A DNA stretch of 45,747 bases, taken from Ureibacillus yapensis (GTDB lineage: Bacteria > Bacillota > Bacilli > Bacillales_A > Planococcaceae). This document shows, one piece after another, positions 43,178 to 45,747 of the stretch. The stretch lies in the NCBI RefSeq assembly GCF_003515775.1, contig NZ_QWEI01000011.1, positions 1 through 45,747 on the forward strand, read 5' to 3'. Every line of letters starts with the position of its first letter. Positions within the stretch are counted from its first letter, which is position 1. A program made the position numbers and the translations under genes. The notes below the pieces were generated by a model that was given only the letters and a program-made list of their open reading frames with translations, searched no databases and was not told where the DNA came from.

Positions 43178-45747
43178 TTACTCAAACATGTTCGCTAAAT
43201 CGGAATCCGTTATAAAGACTTCCCTTGGCTTGCTTCCGCGTTGTTCGGAAATAAAGCCGTTGCTTTCCAGCATATCCATCAAGCGGGCTGCTCGATTATA
43301 GCCGATATGATACTTTCTTTGGATTGAAGAAGTAGAAGCAGATCCTTGATCAAATACAAAACGGCATACCTCTTCAAACAACTCATCTTGTTCTTCAATC
43401 ATTTCCGTCTTCTTCAATAACTCGTCTTGCTCGAAGATATAATCAGGTTCTCCTTGTGCTCTCACGTGATCAACAATTTCCTCAATCTCGTCATCCGTCA
43501 CAAATGTCCCTTGAAGACGAATCGGTGCACTCATCCCATTGCCCAGGTATAGCATATCCCCTCTTCCAAGCAGGCGTTCCGCTCCCTGGTTATCCAAAAT
43601 TGTGCGCGAATCCACTTGTGAAGAAACTGCAAACGCGATTCTCGTTGGGATATTGGATTTGATCAACCCTGTAATAACATCAACGGATGGCCGTTGTGTT
43701 GCAACAATTAGATGGATTCCACAAGCTCTTGCTTTTTGGGCAATACGGCAGATGGCTTCCTCCACATCTGCCGGAGACATCATCATCAAGTCTGCAAGCT
43801 CATCGATGACAATCAAGATATAAGGTAATTTGTGTCCGTACTCGCCCTTTGAATCTGCCAATTTATTAAATCGGGGCAAATCGCGGACCCCGGCATGGGC
43901 AAATAATTGATAACGTCTTTCCATTTCTTCAACCGCCCATTTCAGAGCCGCGGTCGCTGCCTTTACATCTGTAATAACGGGGCTTACTAGATGCGGAATA
44001 TGGTTAAACGGGGCTAATTCGACCATTTTAGGGTCAATTAACATGAGTTTCAATTCATTCGGATCTGCTTTATATAAAAGACTGACCAGAATGGAATTAA
44101 TGCACACGGACTTTCCTGATCCTGTTGCACCTGCAATTAAACCATGCGGCATTTTTCGCAAGTCAATCGTGACAGGCTTACCTGTCAAGTCGAGACCCAA
44201 TGCAGCCTCCAATGGCGATTCGGATTCTATAAAGGAGTCGCTGCAAGCTACTTCCGATAAGCGAACAGCTCGTGAGATACGATTCGGTATTTCGATGCCG
44301 ATCGTGCTTTTTCCCGGTATCGGCGCTTGAATGCGAATATCCTTTGCAGCCAGAGCAAGTTTTAGATCATCTGAAAGGTTCCGGATTTTACTCACCTTGG
44401 TCCCGTGGCTGACTGTTATCTCGAATTGTGTTACTGCCGGCCCTTGTGTAATGGATTCCACCTGTGCCGTTACTTGGAAATACGATAAAGATTCTACTAA
44501 AATATCGCCTTGGGATTCAAGCCATTCCCGATCTTCTTTCTTTTCCTCTGGCGGCGATAAAAATTCCAATGAAGGCTTTGTATAAATTTTTATAGGCTTT
44601 TTCTCTACAATCTCATTAATTGAAGGCTCAATTTCTACTTCGTCATTGATTTCTTCCATAGCAGCATATCGTTCATTTTCTGGTTCGATTCTTTCACTCA
44701 CCTTTGCCTTTTCCGCTGCGGCTTGATGAGTAATCGGTTCTGTTGAAGCAGGTTCAAGGACTGCCGTTGCAGTTGAAACGGAAACTTGCTGTGCTTCCTG
44801 CATTTCCCTTGCTTTCGGCAAGATTTCTGCAGAGGATGACTGCCTAGTGATTTCTTTAATACCATCATTATGTTGAAGCAATTGTTTTTGTGCTAGTTTA
44901 GCAGCATATTTTTCTTTATCGGATTTTAACATTAACACATTAAACGGCAATGTACTTCCTTTTTTTCGCGGCTCTTCCTGTAACTCTTCCTTCTGGTTAT
45001 CCAGCAAGGCATCTTGTTCAATTCTTTCATGCTCCATTGCAGCCGCTTCTTCTTCCTGATCGCTTAATGCAACAGCGACTAGTTTTTGGACTTGCAGACT
45101 TTCAATGGGAGCTAAATCTTCCTTACTTTCTAAGTGTGCAAAAGCTTCTGTTTTTTCTTCCATTTGTTGTTCATGAAGCGTTTCGATATGCTTTTCTTCA
45201 GGCGGAAGTTCAATCGATTGAGTGCTTTCTTCATGCTTTAACTCTTCCTCAATAGAAGCTAAATCCGTTAACTCCCCACGTTCATCCTTTTGTTCCACTA
45301 GGGTCGCTTCACTTTCTTCTTGTTCGTTTACTGCAACAGCTGCTGGCTTTTGAACTTGTACACTTTCAATGGGAGCTAAATCTTCCCTATTTTCCATGTT
45401 TGAAAAAGCTTCCGTTTCTTCCATTTGTTGATCATGAAATGTTTGGTTATGCTTTTCTTCAGGCGGAAGTTCAATCGATTGAGTGCTTTCTTCTTGCTCC
45501 AACTTTTCGTCAACATAAGCTAAATCCGTTAATTCCCCACGTTCATCCTTTTGTTCTACCAGGGCCGCTTCAATTTCTTGTTCGTTTACTGCAGCAGCGT
45601 CTGGCTTTTGAACTTGTACACTTTCAATGGGAGCTAAATCTTCCTTAATTTCTATGTTATCAAACTTCTCTTTTTCTTCCTCTTGTAAATCTTGAAGCGC
45701 TTCATCTTGCTGCTTTTCAAGCGGAAGTTCAACTGGTTGCGAGATTT
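43178..45747 (-). CDS. sftA: DNA translocase SftA (FtsK/SpoIIIE family), 5' end outside the window
   Basis: SftA is the soluble FtsK-type translocase that helps move chromosome DNA away from the closing septum. The C-terminal two thirds contain the beta domain (SLEFLSPPEEKK onward), the alpha motor with Walker A GATGSGKS and Walker B LPYILIVIDELADLMMM, and the gamma winged helix at the end (QRKYHIGYNRAARLMDMLE). I see no membrane helices in the visible part, which fits SftA rather than SpoIIIE. The frame stays open to the window edge through repeated acidic units, so TTG 45502 is not the real start. At least 856 codons are visible. Confidence 0.93.
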   Translation of the reverse strand, partial: ISQPVELPLEKQQDEALQDLQEEEKEKFDNIEIKEDLAPIESVQVQKPDAAAVNEQEIEAALVEQKDERGELTDLAYVDEKLEQEESTQSIELPPEEKHNQTFHDQQMEETEAFSNMENREDLAPIESVQVQKPAAVAVNEQEESEATLVEQKDERGELTDLASIEEELKHEESTQSIELPPEEKHIETLHEQQMEEKTEAFAHLESKEDLAPIESLQVQKLVAVALSDQEEEAAAMEHERIEQDALLDNQKEELQEEPRKKGSTLPFNVLMLKSDKEKYAAKLAQKQLLQHNDGIKEITRQSSSAEILPKAREMQEAQQVSVSTATAVLEPASTEPITHQAAAEKAKVSERIEPENERYAAMEEINDEVEIEPSINEIVEKKPIKIYTKPSLEFLSPPEEKKEDREWLESQGDILVESLSYFQVTAQVESITQGPAVTQFEITVSHGTKVSKIRNLSDDLKLALAAKDIRIQAPIPGKSTIGIEIPNRISRAVRLSEVACSDSFIESESPLEAALGLDLTGKPVTIDLRKMPHGLIAGATGSGKSVCINSILVSLLYKADPNELKLMLIDPKMVELAPFNHIPHLVSPVITDVKAATAALKWAVEEMERRYQLFAHAGVRDLPRFNKLADSKGEYGHKLPYILIVIDELADLMMMSPADVEEAICRIAQKARACGIHLIVATQRPSVDVITGLIKSNIPTRIAFAVSSQVDSRTILDNQGAERLLGRGDMLYLGNGMSAPIRLQGTFVTDDEIEEIVDHVRAQGEPDYIFEQDELLKKTEMIEEQDELFEEVCRFVFDQGSASTSSIQRKYHIGYNRAARLMDMLESNGFISEQRGSKPREVFITDSDLANMFE
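45108..45747 (-). repeat. Tandem repeats in the sftA N-terminal coding region
   Basis: The sequence coding for DLAPIES recurs at 45108, 45372 and 45630, spacings of 264 and 258 bp (88 and 86 codons). Around it the units share IELPPEEKH, QVQKP, VNEQE, LVEQKDERGELTDLA and EESTQSIELP. The outermost unit is cut by the window edge. The lengths keep the frame. Confidence 0.9.

Overview
The window looks like chromosomal DNA of a spore-forming, low-GC Firmicute of the order Bacillales. Several things point there: the N-terminus of an alpha/beta-type small acid-soluble spore protein at the left edge, strong GGAGG ribosome binding sites, TTG/GTG starts, a T-box leader on tyrS, and a gene order I recognise from the Bacillus subtilis chromosome (sspA-thiI-nifZ-ezrA-hisJ-ytsP-ytrP-rpsD ... 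tyrS ... acsA/acuABC-ccpA-aroA ... ytxH-ytxG-murC-sftA). The long FtsA-like protein and an argCJBD block in this backbone make me favour Planococcaceae (Lysinibacillus/Solibacillus/Ureibacillus relatives) over Bacillus proper. That family-level guess is inference.

Layout. 1-9.1 kb is backbone: sspA (cut), thiI with its cysteine desulfurase, ezrA, then rightward hisJ and a free-methionine-sulfoxide reductase, a leftward GAF-GGDEF protein, and rpsD behind a strongly folded leader. 9.1-16.7 kb is a complete 14-gene gas vesicle operon on the minus strand, in the order gvpA-P-Q-B-R-N-F-G-L-S-K-J-T-U described for Bacillus (Priestia) megaterium. It sits behind tandem terminators and a promoter that resembles the general-stress sigma-B consensus. 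16.8-21.7 kb is a small sugar-acid (C4 acid-like) catabolic island: GntP-type permease, OtnK/DUF1537-type kinase, 3-hydroxyisobutyrate-dehydrogenase-type oxidoreductase and a divergent GntR/FadR-type regulator. Its control region holds an array of GTAC-centred sites and a cre-like site. No aldolase or isomerase is present. These two accessory blocks separate rpsD from tyrS, which I recall as neighbours in B. subtilis.

21.7-46 kb returns to backbone: tyrS with a T-box leader, a divergent class A penicillin-binding protein, argCJBD with an ArgR-box-like promoter, acsA divergent from acuA-acuB-acuC (reversible acetylation of AcsA), ccpA, aroA (chorismate mutase-DAHP synthase), a long FtsA-like ATPase with a repetitive tail, ytxH, ytxG, murC and the 5'-truncated sftA DNA translocase with a repetitive N-terminal region. 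A tandem pair of structured intergenic repeats lies between acuA and acuB.

The most distinctive content is the gas vesicle operon, whose accessory proteins (GvpP, GvpQ, GvpT) carry unusual repeats and a YtxH-like segment; the aldolase-less C4-acid island; and the FtsA-like protein whose C-terminal half looks like successive beta-grasp-like units. I did not find a clearly unprecedented multi-gene system, no CRISPR array, transposase, phage genes, tRNA or rRNA.
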